Below, one piece after another: positions 1-6,045 of a stretch of DNA of 7,557 nucleotides (positions are counted from its first letter, which is position 1; each line of letters starts with the position of its first letter). Position numbers and translations under genes: made by a program. The notes beneath the pieces are model-generated. The model worked only from the letters and a program-made list of their open reading frames with translations, did not search any database and was not told where the DNA came from. This DNA comes from Armatimonadota bacterium. GTDB taxonomy: Bacteria > Armatimonadota > Zipacnadia > Zipacnadales > FEN-943. The stretch covers positions 1 to 7,557 of the forward strand of contig JANZZA010000336.1 in the NCBI GenBank assembly GCA_026419655.1, written 5' to 3'.

Positions 1-2802
1 AGCCTGGACGGCCTTTTCAAGCAGCTTGGGTGGCCCTACGTGCGCGTGGAGAATACGCAGGTCGAGCAAATTATCCGTGACCTGGACCGTTTCGACATCT
101 TCTGCGGGATGAACCTCTATAACTACGATAACGCGCAGCCCTTCGAGGCTTACCGGGATGCCTGGGTGCGGTTTCTGGAGCGCGGCGGGATTATCATCGG
201 CCTGGATGCCAACTACGGCCAGCAGATTGTCTGGCTCACGCAGCTTGGCGATGGGCTGGAGTTATCGGCGGAGCGCTGCGAGATTGGCTGCAAGGAAGGG
301 ACAACTTCGAGGCGTGTGTCCGTGGTTGCGCCCGACGACCCCTTTGCACCACTTTCTGGCGTGGGCCTGCCCTGGGGGCATGTGAGGGCCTACGGTCGGG
401 GCTGGAAGGTGCTCGCCACCTGCCCGGACGGGTCGGCTTTGTGTCTCAAGGCGCAGGTTGGCAAGGGTGGGCTGGTGGCGACTAATTTTCACACCGAGTG
501 CGGATACCCGTCGGCCGAGTATCTGGCGCGTCTATGGAGCGCCCACTGCCCGACCATCATGGACGCCGGCCTGCAGGTCTCCATTGACCAGGGACACAAG
601 GGCGTCGGCATAAACCGCCTTGCCGTGGACGTTGGGGCGGCCGCGGAGGTGTCGGGCGTGCTCTGCCAGGTGCGCCGGCAAGGGGGCGAATGGGAGAGTC
701 AGCAGGTCGCCCTCTCGCCCACGGCTGATGGGGCTGCCAAGGCCTCCATGGCCTACCCTGCCGGCCCCGGCACCACCCACGTGCGGGTCGCTTTGTTGCG
801 CGGTACGCAGCCCTGCTGGTGGACGTCCTTCGAGTGCGCAAACGCTGACCTGCCGGCCCTGGGACAACAGGTGACGCAGCGGCTCGATGAGGCCGGCGAA
901 AACCTGGCCGCCTTGCCGGCTGGCTCTTATCTGCGCCGGCGGGCTGAGGAACTCCGGCTGGCTGTGGCAGGCGCGCTGGCTGAGGCGGAACTGCTGGGCG
1001 GCCGGGATGCCGGCGCGGAGACCCAGGCTCGTTGGGATGCCCTGGCCCGGGATTTATCGCGTGCAGGCGAAGAAGCGACCGCGGTCGCCGGCCGGGCTGA
1101 AGTCGCCGCCCGCGTGGCCGCTGGCCGCCCAAAGACACTCCCGCCATTTACAGTAGTCCGGTCTCATCCACTCGCCAAAATCTTTCGCGACTCGGCCCCT
1201 GACGGGCCGCTTTCTGGGGGCATAGACGTCAGCGCTGCCGCAGATGAGGGCGAGAGCGTCCAGGTGGCCGTGGTGCCTCTTGGCCCTGACCTGTCGCACG
1301 TTAGCGTCGCGGTCGAGCCTTTTCGCGGGGAACGGGGGGAAGTCATAGGCGGGGGCGCCGTGGAGCTTTATCGCGTGTGCTACGTGCACGTGGCTGGGCC
1401 GAGTGCCGGCGTGCCGCCAGGGATAAGCTGGTGGCCTGACCCGCTGCTGCCAGCGGAGCAGCCCTTTGCCGTGCGCCACGTTTGCCAGCCGCTGTGGCTG
1501 GACATATTTGTGCCGAGGAGCGCCCGCCCAGGACTCTACCGCGGTGCTATAGTCGTGAAGGCTGCTGGCCACGCCGAGCGCGTGCCCATCAATCTGCGCG
1601 TGTGGCCCTTTGCCCTGCCTGCCGAACATTCCCTTCGTCAGGCCTTTGTGTTTCGTGCTTACCTGGTAGGGCAGAAGTATTTTGGTGGAGGCGGCGACGA
1701 CTACCTGACCAAGGTTCCGGTAGATGTGTTTCTGAGAATGGCCGATGTTTGCCTGAAACGTCGCCTGGGGCTGGCCCTTTTCGGAAACGAGATTTCTCTT
1801 GAGCCCCGGGCGGTGGTGCCGTACCTGCGCGAGAAGAAAACTGCCGGAGGCTGGACTTTTGATTTCACAGAAGCAGACCGCGTGTGGGAACACGTTTTTC
1901 GCGCCGGTTCGCGCACGCTGCTAGTGGGGTTTTCGCCCACCTGGATGTGTTCACAGGGGGGTGGGGATGAGTACTTTTCGTTCCTGGAGGCATATGGGCG
2001 CGCGGTGCAGGCGCATTTCGCACGCAAGGGCTGGCTTGATTATGCGGTCTTCTATATGCCGGACGAGCCATGGAGCGAGGAGTCCGTGGCGGCGTGCCAG
2101 AGGGTGGCATCCGTGCTGGACCGGGCGGCGCCGCGTATCAAGCGGCTGATGACGGCGCCGCGCGACCCGCGGCTGGACGGCCTGGCGCACATCTGGGTGC
2201 CCGGCGGCTTGCCCGACGCGCACCCGGAAGATGAGGTGTGCCGGCGGCTGCTCAGCGTCTGGCAGAAACCGGAAATCGAGCAGTGGTGGTACATCTGCTG
2301 TGGCCCGGTGCACCCGTATCCAAACTTCTTTGTTGACTACCCGGCCATTGACTGCAGGATGGTGTTCTGGCTTACGTGGAAGTACGGCAAGACGGGATTT
2401 TTGTACTGGGGCGTCGAGTACCACGGGGATCCCCGGGAAATGACGGCGGACGGGCCAACGGAGAAGTATTCCGTGGGGCCGCCCCATATGGGCAATGGCG
2501 ACGGAACCCTATGCTACTGGGGGCCGAACTTTGAGTTTTATCCTTCCATTCGGCTCAATGCCATCCGGGACGGCATTGAAGATTATGAGTACTTTGCGCT
2601 GCTGCGCCGCCTCGCCGACGAAGCTGAGCGGAAGGGGCAGGCGCGGGCGGCTGTGGTCCAGGCCCGTGGGCTGCTCGCCGTGGACGAGCGCGTTCTGCGG
2701 CTCACCGAGGGCTCTCCAAATTTCGAGTACACCACTGACCCTGAGACTCTACTTTCTGCCCGCCGCGCCCTGGCCAAGGCGATAATCGAGCTTGGGCGCT
2801 GA
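1..2802 (+). CDS. GH123/DUF4091-like glycoside hydrolase, large multidomain protein (5' partial)
   Basis: The frame is open from base 1 to the TGA at 2800-2802, giving 933 visible residues. The GTG at base 40 has no ribosome binding site, so the real start lies upstream (residues below are numbered from base 1). Residues 1 to about 190 look like a glutamine-amidotransferase/ThuA-like fold, as found beside glycosidases: a strand-turn 'DRFDIFCGMN', then 'RFLERGGIIIGLD', then 'GLVATNFHTECG'. After a short sandwich-like part comes a helical, Ala/Glu/Arg-rich linker (about 285-377). A beta-sandwich (379-540) carries 'WPDPLLP' (478-484) and 'VPRSARPGLYRG', typical of the GH123 N-terminal domain. 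The last part matches DUF4091 (GH123 catalytic barrel): the adjacent acids Asp688-Glu689 in 'MPDEPW' fit the catalytic pair of GH123, followed by Trp762-Trp763, 'GFLYWGV' and the family signature 'RDGIEDYEY' (856-864). GH123 members studied are retaining beta-N-acetylgalactosaminidases using substrate assistance; the substrate here is unknown. No export signal can be judged because the N terminus is missing. Confidence 0.88.
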   Translation, partial: SLDGLFKQLGWPYVRVENTQVEQIIRDLDRFDIFCGMNLYNYDNAQPFEAYRDAWVRFLERGGIIIGLDANYGQQIVWLTQLGDGLELSAERCEIGCKEGTTSRRVSVVAPDDPFAPLSGVGLPWGHVRAYGRGWKVLATCPDGSALCLKAQVGKGGLVATNFHTECGYPSAEYLARLWSAHCPTIMDAGLQVSIDQGHKGVGINRLAVDVGAAAEVSGVLCQVRRQGGEWESQQVALSPTADGAAKASMAYPAGPGTTHVRVALLRGTQPCWWTSFECANADLPALGQQVTQRLDEAGENLAALPAGSYLRRRAEELRLAVAGALAEAELLGGRDAGAETQARWDALARDLSRAGEEATAVAGRAEVAARVAAGRPKTLPPFTVVRSHPLAKIFRDSAPDGPLSGGIDVSAAADEGESVQVAVVPLGPDLSHVSVAVEPFRGERGEVIGGGAVELYRVCYVHVAGPSAGVPPGISWWPDPLLPAEQPFAVRHVCQPLWLDIFVPRSARPGLYRGAIVVKAAGHAERVPINLRVWPFALPAEHSLRQAFVFRAYLVGQKYFGGGGDDYLTKVPVDVFLRMADVCLKRRLGLALFGNEISLEPRAVVPYLREKKTAGGWTFDFTEADRVWEHVFRAGSRTLLVGFSPTWMCSQGGGDEYFSFLEAYGRAVQAHFARKGWLDYAVFYMPDEPWSEESVAACQRVASVLDRAAPRIKRLMTAPRDPRLDGLAHIWVPGGLPDAHPEDEVCRRLLSVWQKPEIEQWWYICCGPVHPYPNFFVDYPAIDCRMVFWLTWKYGKTGFLYWGVEYHGDPREMTADGPTEKYSVGPPHMGNGDGTLCYWGPNFEFYPSIRLNAIRDGIEDYEYFALLRRLADEAERKGQARAAVVQARGLLAVDERVLRLTEGSPNFEYTTDPETLLSARRALAKAIIELGR

Positions 2803-2826
2803 GGTCTCGCGGCGGTCGTTTAGATG

Positions 2827-2847
2827 CGCGGCAGCCACTGTGCCGCG
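2827..2847. terminator. Possible hairpin terminator after the GH123-like gene
   Basis: A perfect 7-bp stem (CGCGGCA at 2827-2833 pairing with TGCCGCG at 2841-2847) with a 7-base loop lies 24 bases after the stop codon of the GH123-like gene. Position and GC-rich stem fit a 3'-end structure, but no T-run follows, so this is not a classic intrinsic terminator. Confidence 0.3.
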
Positions 2848-2920
2848 AACCTAGCCGACCCGAGCAGGCCGGCAGGGCGCTCTGCTGTGTGCTCTGGCGC
2901 GTGGGGCAGGAACAGTATAG

Positions 2921-2974
2921 AAAGTTTGCGAAAGGGGCCTGGGGAGCAATCCTTTTCAAAAAGTTCCTCCCAGA
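2921..2974 (+). repeat. 54-bp dispersed repeat, copy 1
   Basis: This is one of four related 54-55 bp units in the window. It begins AAAGTTTG, has the central block CCTTTTCAAA and ends CCCAGA, and aligns with the better preserved copy at 3258-3311 without gaps. The terminal arms (CTGGG and CCCAG) still pair, but the inner arms have diverged, so the hairpin is weaker than in copy 2. A motif about 12 bases before it (2894-2909, ending GTGGGGCAG) is also found before copy 4, so the repeat unit may be longer than 54 bp. It lies in the gap between the converging GH123-like and nucleoside-hydrolase-like genes. Confidence 0.75.
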
Positions 2975-2980
2975 TACAGA

Positions 2981-3022
2981 CAGGGGGAACCCCCCTTTGG
3001 GCAAAAAGCGGGGTTCCCCCTG
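2981..3022. repeat. Perfect 13-bp inverted repeat (strong hairpin)
   Basis: CAGGGGGAACCCC at 2981-2993 is exactly complementary to GGGGTTCCCCCTG at 3010-3022, around a 16-base loop. It follows repeat copy 1 by six bases. The GC-rich stem should form readily in RNA or single-stranded DNA. It may be a transcription end for the rightward gene or a part of a larger mobile repeat; no T-run follows the stem on the + strand, which argues against a classic intrinsic terminator. Confidence 0.75.
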
Positions 3023-3062
3023 CACCCCCTCCCCGTAAATGCTCGTGCTCCCTGGCGGAGGT

Positions 3063-3106
3063 GCGCAGCCACCGATCCGCGCGGATTATGGGGTTGGGTG
3101 GTGCGC
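3063..3106. repeat. Nested palindromes: imperfect stem around a 12-bp palindrome
   Basis: GCGCAGCCACC (3063-3073) pairs with GGTGGTGCGC (3097-3106) if one G is bulged. Just inside the left arm sits a perfect 12-base palindrome, ATCCGCGCGGAT (3075-3086). The arrangement could be a cruciform, a dimeric protein-binding site or part of a structured RNA. No function can be assigned. Confidence 0.45.
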
Positions 3107-3130
3107 GGTGGGCTGGCCGTCTTCCTCGGT

Positions 3131-3244
3131 GGGCCGGATTTTTGGGGCGCCGGTGAGCAGCAGCAGCGCGGCGACAGGCCACCGACGCACCGCAAAGTGC
3201 CGCCGTGACCGTGTTGGCAACGCGGCGCCCCAAAAATCCGGCCC
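3131..3244. repeat. 22-bp perfect inverted repeat flanking a 70-base spacer (MITE-like or structured RNA)
   Basis: The 22 bases at 3131-3152 (starting GGGCCGGATTTTTGGGG) are the exact reverse complement of 3223-3244 (ending CCCCAAAAATCCGGCCC). The spacer at 3153-3222 includes a short AGC run and no convincing gene. The total of 114 bp with long terminal inverted repeats resembles a small non-autonomous element, but I see no clear target-site duplication and no transposase nearby. The right arm ends 13 bases before repeat copy 2. A long-stem non-coding RNA or a recombined repeat cluster are alternatives. Confidence 0.65.
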
Positions 3245-3257
3245 GCCCACAGTCTAA

Positions 3258-3311
3258 AAAGTTTGGGAAAGGGGTCTGGGGGACAACCCTTTTCAAAGGG
3301 TTTCCCCCAGA
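3258..3311 (+). repeat. 54-bp dispersed repeat, copy 2 (best preserved hairpin)
   Basis: The unit begins AAAGTTTGGGAAAGGGG and ends in a near-perfect stem-loop. TCTGGGGGA plus AACCC (3275-3289, with one bulged C at 3284) pairs with GGGTTTCCCCCAGA (3298-3311). It lies 16 bases beyond the stop codon of the minus-strand nucleoside-hydrolase-like gene, so in that transcript the hairpin would form at the 3' end. A T-run appears only at the far end of the unit, so any terminator role would be non-canonical. Confidence 0.8.
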
Positions 3312-3327
3312 AAAGGTTTTGGTCGCC

Positions 3328-4464
3328 TTAGAGCTTGCCCAGGAGGTGGGCCAGGACGGAGCGCATAGCCGTGGAGTAAAGGGCACGGTTTGGGGCGCGG
3401 AAGATTTTCGTTGGCGAACCGACCGGTGCGTCGTGCACCGTAAGGGCGCCTGCCTCATCGAAGACTGTCCTCACCGGCTCGAAGTGGAAGGCTTTGACTA
3501 TCGCGCTGGCTCCTATTCTGCGGCTGCGGGCTTGGGCGGCCGAAAGGGCCTGGTAGTCGTCCTCGGCGACGCGGTATATGCGCCGGCCGGCTGAGTGAAA
3601 GAAAGATGCGGTGGACCACATGCAGCGGTAATGTGCCCAGGTTTGCGCACGCCACTCGGGGTCAATATTGTCTACCCAGGCGGGCTGGTGGACGGGCGCT
3701 TCCGGCTGCTTGGGCGCGGGCATGGGACGAAGCGCAAAGAGAAAATATGCGAGCAGGGGACGGCGGATGCGCTCGAAGACGCGCTCCTGTGGGAGCGTCC
3801 AGCAGGTGCCGTAGCCGCCCCTGGGGTCTTCACATGCGCTACCTGATGGGCCGCCCTCGCCGAAGCACGGGCAGTACCAGATGGGCAGGCCGCTCTCCAT
3901 AACGCAGCGGAAGGCATGTGGGTCGAGGGTGACGTTGTACTCGTCCTGCGGGCCGGCGGCGTTGCCGGCGTTTACGTAGATGCGGCCGACCTTTTCGCGC
4001 AGAAGCTGGGGATCGCGATTAAAAGCAGCCGCCACGTCCCGCAGGCTGCCGACGGTGATTATGGTCACCGGCCTGTCAGCCGCCCGCAGCACGGACAGAA
4101 TAAGCCCAAGGCCGCGCTGAAACTCGGCCGGCTGGTCGCGGCCGTCGTCGTTGGGGGCTTTCAGGGGGTCGGCAAGGCCAATCGCCCATGGCACGCGCCG
4201 GCCCGTGATGGCCATCATCTGCCGCAGCGGTATCTCTCCGGGCTGGGCTAACTGGCGCCGCCCACAGTCGAGGATAACGGCGCGGATGTCGAGCTCGGGA
4301 AGCGCGAAGAGCGTGGCAAGGTCGAAGTGGTCATCCGGGTCGTTGGGCGGATGATGCAGGTCGGAGGAGTAGATGACTGGCACAGCGCCAACGGGCTGTC
4401 CGGCGGCTGGTGCCACAGCCGCGGTAAGCATTGCTAACACAAGCGTCGGAAGGATGCTCTTCAT
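3328..4464 (-). CDS. Exported inosine-uridine nucleoside hydrolase-like protein
   Basis: This 378-residue protein starts with a typical signal peptide: Lys2, hydrophobic residues 4-18, then small residues suited to cleavage near Ala21-Gly22. It should therefore act outside the cytoplasm. The mature part resembles the nucleoside hydrolase (IUNH, PF01156) fold. Residues 33-50 hold 'SDLHHPPNDPDDHFDLA', an enlarged form of the N-terminal Asp-rich calcium motif (Asp35, Asp44 and Asp45 are the likely equivalents). 'VTIITVGSLRDVAAAF' (133-148) matches the conserved strand-helix, and 'EYNVTLDPHAF' (175-185) matches the family's E-F-N...DP-E-A segment. Known members cleave the N-glycosidic bond of ribonucleosides. 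The C-terminal His-Asp pair of the classic family is not obvious; 'FHSAG' may occupy that place, so substrate and even activity are uncertain. ATG at 4464 is chosen because it gives an intact signal peptide, though no Shine-Dalgarno precedes it. It lies 139 bp downstream of the oxidoreductase gene on the same strand. Confidence 0.82.
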   Translation of the reverse strand: MKSILPTLVLAMLTAAVAPAAGQPVGAVPVIYSSDLHHPPNDPDDHFDLATLFALPELDIRAVILDCGRRQLAQPGEIPLRQMMAITGRRVPWAIGLADPLKAPNDDGRDQPAEFQRGLGLILSVLRAADRPVTIITVGSLRDVAAAFNRDPQLLREKVGRIYVNAGNAAGPQDEYNVTLDPHAFRCVMESGLPIWYCPCFGEGGPSGSACEDPRGGYGTCWTLPQERVFERIRRPLLAYFLFALRPMPAPKQPEAPVHQPAWVDNIDPEWRAQTWAHYRCMWSTASFFHSAGRRIYRVAEDDYQALSAAQARSRRIGASAIVKAFHFEPVRTVFDEAGALTVHDAPVGSPTKIFRAPNRALYSTAMRSVLAHLLGKL

Positions 4465-4468
4465 TTTT

Positions 4469-4522
4469 TCTGGGGGACACCGTTTGAAAAGGGGTTGTCC
4501 CCCAGCCCCCCACCCAAGCTTT
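4469..4522 (-). repeat. 54-bp dispersed repeat, copy 3 (inverted), forming a gene leader
   Basis: Read on the minus strand this unit begins AAAGCTTGGG, contains ACAACCCCTTTTCAAA and ends TCCCCCAGA, the same length as copies 1 and 2. CTGGGGGACA (4470-4479) pairs perfectly with TGTCCCCCAG (4496-4505) around a 16-base loop. The stem ends only five A residues before the ATG of the nucleoside-hydrolase-like gene (4464). The leader therefore has no Shine-Dalgarno, and a stable hairpin sits where the ribosome would bind. Confidence 0.8.
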
Positions 4523-4537
4523 TTCGTGCTGCTTCTA

Positions 4538-4582
4538 CCGGCCTGCCAGGTTTGCGGGCAATGATAAGGCAGTCCAGGCCGG
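4538..4582. repeat. Weak 8-bp inverted repeat after the oxidoreductase gene
   Basis: CCGGCCTG (4538-4545) is complementary to CAGGCCGG (4575-4582), with a 29-base loop, in the 139-bp gap between the two minus-strand genes. It begins 21 bases beyond the oxidoreductase stop. It could slow or end transcription, but the long loop and lack of a T-run make this doubtful. Confidence 0.25.
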
Positions 4583-4603
4583 CTCGTGGGCGCCTGGGAG
4601 CTG

Positions 4604-5620
4604 CTAATCCATGTCGGCCACGTAAATGACCTCGCCCTCTTGCGCTGATCGGAAAATCATCGAGATGAGGCGCATGGTTTCAAGGATATGCTGTGGCTTT
4701 ACGGCCAGCTCGCCGCCGCGGAGCAAGACATCGGCGATGTTGGTGTAAATGACGTTGGCGGGCGGCTGGACAGGTTCAAGGACGCTCTCGCCTTCATCGG
4801 TGTAGACGTGGACATCGCAACCACCAGTGGGCTGGCTGACGAGCGTACCCCTGTCGCCGACGACATACCAGCGCGGCAGAGTCTGGCGGGCGTTATTCGA
4901 GGCTTCGAGGATAGCCGTTGTCTTGTCGGCGAAGCGAAGCTCTGCGCGGAAATGGTCGTCAACTTCGTCGCTCCAGATGCGCGACTGGAGGTCGGCGTAG
5001 ACGGACTGGAGCGGCGACGAGACAAGGCGGAGCATCTGGTCGCCCAGGTGAGAGGCGTAGTCATATACCATTCCGCCGCCATACTGCCGCTTCACCCGCC
5101 AGCGCGAGTCGAATTCTGGCACGCCGTAGGTGGCCCAGTTCTCGGTGAAATGCATCCAGCGCGACTCGCGGTCGTATACGTTGCCGAGAAGACCCTCCTC
5201 GATGACCTTCTTGACGGTGAGATAATCGGCGTCCCAGCGGCGGTTCTGGTTGGCCGTGATTATGACGCCGGCTTCGGTGGCGGCGGCCACCATGCGCTTG
5301 GCCTCGTCGTAGTTCATCGAGAAGGGTTTATCCACGAGGATATGTTTGCCCGCCTGGGCCGCGGCGATTGCCTGGTCGCAGTGCATGTTGGGCGGCGTGC
5401 CAATGGCCACCAGCCCAACCCGCTCGTCAGCCAGCATTGCCTCATAGTCGCGATAAACGGCACACCCGTACTGCTTTTGAGCGGCAGTCAGGCGTGCCTC
5501 GGCCGGGTCGCATACGGCGACCAGCTCGAAACCCTCGACCGTCGCCGCCATCGGCGCATGATAGCCCTCTCCCACTTTCCCGTAGCCAAGGACGCCAACG
5601 CCGATTTTGTCCGTGGTCAT
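4604..5620 (-). CDS. Gfo/Idh/MocA family NAD(P)-dependent oxidoreductase
   Basis: This 338-residue protein has the usual length and both domains of the family. The N-terminal Rossmann fold shows the dinucleotide motif Gly12-x-Gly14-x-x-Gly17 in 'GVLGYGKVG'. Asp38 at the end of the second strand ('VAVCDP') favours NAD over NADP. 'AIGTPPNMH' (72-80) is typical. 'HILVDKPF' (93-100) carries the catalytic-region lysine (Lys98) of the 'EKP' motif, here written DKP. The C-terminal domain contains 'GGGMVYDYASHLGDQ' (181-195), the family's active-site segment with Asp187, His191 and Asp194. Members oxidise or reduce sugars, inositols and related polyols in the cytoplasm; the substrate cannot be read from sequence. 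ATG at 5620 is preferred over the in-frame ATG at 5656 because GAGGGGG lies seven bases upstream and the protein then begins just before the first strand. It may be co-transcribed with the downstream nucleoside-hydrolase-like gene. Confidence 0.95.
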   Translation of the reverse strand: MTTDKIGVGVLGYGKVGEGYHAPMAATVEGFELVAVCDPAEARLTAAQKQYGCAVYRDYEAMLADERVGLVAIGTPPNMHCDQAIAAAQAGKHILVDKPFSMNYDEAKRMVAAATEAGVIITANQNRRWDADYLTVKKVIEEGLLGNVYDRESRWMHFTENWATYGVPEFDSRWRVKRQYGGGMVYDYASHLGDQMLRLVSSPLQSVYADLQSRIWSDEVDDHFRAELRFADKTTAILEASNNARQTLPRWYVVGDRGTLVSQPTGGCDVHVYTDEGESVLEPVQPPANVIYTNIADVLLRGGELAVKPQHILETMRLISMIFRSAQEGEVIYVADMD

Positions 5621-5627
5621 TGCGTTT

Positions 5628-5634
5628 CCCCCTC
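5628..5634 (-). promoter_or_regulatory. Shine-Dalgarno of the oxidoreductase gene
   Basis: On the minus strand GAGGGGG stands seven bases before the ATG at 5620. It decides the start codon: the in-frame ATG at 5656 has no comparable purine-rich site. Confidence 0.65.
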
Positions 5635-5649
5635 TAGGTTTACAGGCTC

Positions 5650-5665
5650 CATCCATTGCTGGATG
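5650..5665. repeat. Small 6-bp inverted repeat upstream of the oxidoreductase gene
   Basis: CATCCA and TGGATG flank a TTGC centre, about 30 bases before the oxidoreductase start codon. The position would suit an operator or a leader hairpin, but a match this short can arise by chance. Confidence 0.25.
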
Positions 5666-5689
5666 CGAAGTTCTGTGTAGTGGGGGCCA

Positions 5690-5719
5690 TTTCTACATCG
5701 CTTTGTGTTCTCCTGTCTT
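5690..5719 (-). promoter_or_regulatory. Weak sigma70-like promoter candidate for the minus-strand genes
   Basis: On the minus strand AAGACA (5714-5719) and TAGAAA (5690-5695) are 18 bases apart, each matching four of six consensus positions, about 70 bases upstream of the oxidoreductase start. This is a local AT-richer patch in GC-rich DNA, but the match is poor and the assignment tentative. Confidence 0.2.
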
Positions 5720-5791
5720 TTCAGGCTGGATACCCAGTGGGGCTAAGAGTGCGGGAGGGCGTCGCTGGTGCGTGTGGGGCAGACGGGTGAG

Positions 5792-5846
5792 AAAGTTTGG
5801 GAAAGAGGCGTTGAGTGAGGCCTGTTTTCAAAGCGTTTATTCCAGA
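5792..5846 (+). repeat. Decayed copy 4 of the 54-bp dispersed repeat
   Basis: The unit begins AAAGTTTGGGAAAG, keeps the central TTTTCAAAGCGTTT and ends TCCAGA, aligning with copy 2 over its full length with one extra base. The arm that should read CTGGGGG has changed to a GTTGAGT-like sequence, so the hairpin can no longer form. A block just upstream (5765-5782, ending GTGGGGCAG) matches the block before copy 1 with a 2-base indel. The copy lies between the diverging oxidoreductase and membrane-protein genes. I see no other clear structure in 5621-6045 apart from the small sites listed. Confidence 0.6.
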
Positions 5847-6045
5847 AGCAGAACACGACGTGCTTTGGTGCTCTCAGTTATTAGAGGGCCTATCAGTGCT
5901 GGGGCCCAGGTGCGTGGGTGCCTGGTCTTTTCTCAACGAGCAGGTGGATGTAGGCTTTACCATGGTGTGCCGCGAATAGGCTGGCAGGTCCTGGCGCCGC
6001 AAGTTGTGCGTGGTGGCTGGGCGCTGGAACCATTGGCGACTGACC

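Noticed and set aside
40..42. GTG as start of the GH123-like gene
   Set aside because: The frame is open upstream to base 1, the preceding residues continue the domain pattern, and no Shine-Dalgarno is present.
1054..1893. 279-codon open frame on the - strand
   Set aside because: It is antisense to the beta-sandwich and barrel coding of the GH123-like gene and its product shows no family features.
3153..3170. AGC trinucleotide run in the spacer of the long inverted repeat
   Set aside because: Only about three to four units, too short to call a microsatellite.
2820..3594. Several 70-210 codon frames across the repeat island
   Set aside because: Their products are translations of the hairpin repeats (patterns such as FGKGVWG and PLFAQRGVPP) and are not conserved protein features.
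5654..5656. ATG at 5656 as start of the oxidoreductase
   Set aside because: It would add 12 residues with no family match, while the ATG at 5620 has a clear GAGGGGG site.
4688..5680. 330-codon open frame on the + strand
   Set aside because: It lies antisense to the well-supported Gfo/Idh/MocA gene; its translation has no recognisable domain and it is explained by GC-rich codon use of the real gene.
2921..5846. CRISPR array
   Set aside because: The four repeat copies are spaced by hundreds to more than a thousand bases, in both orientations, with no regular spacers and no cas genes.
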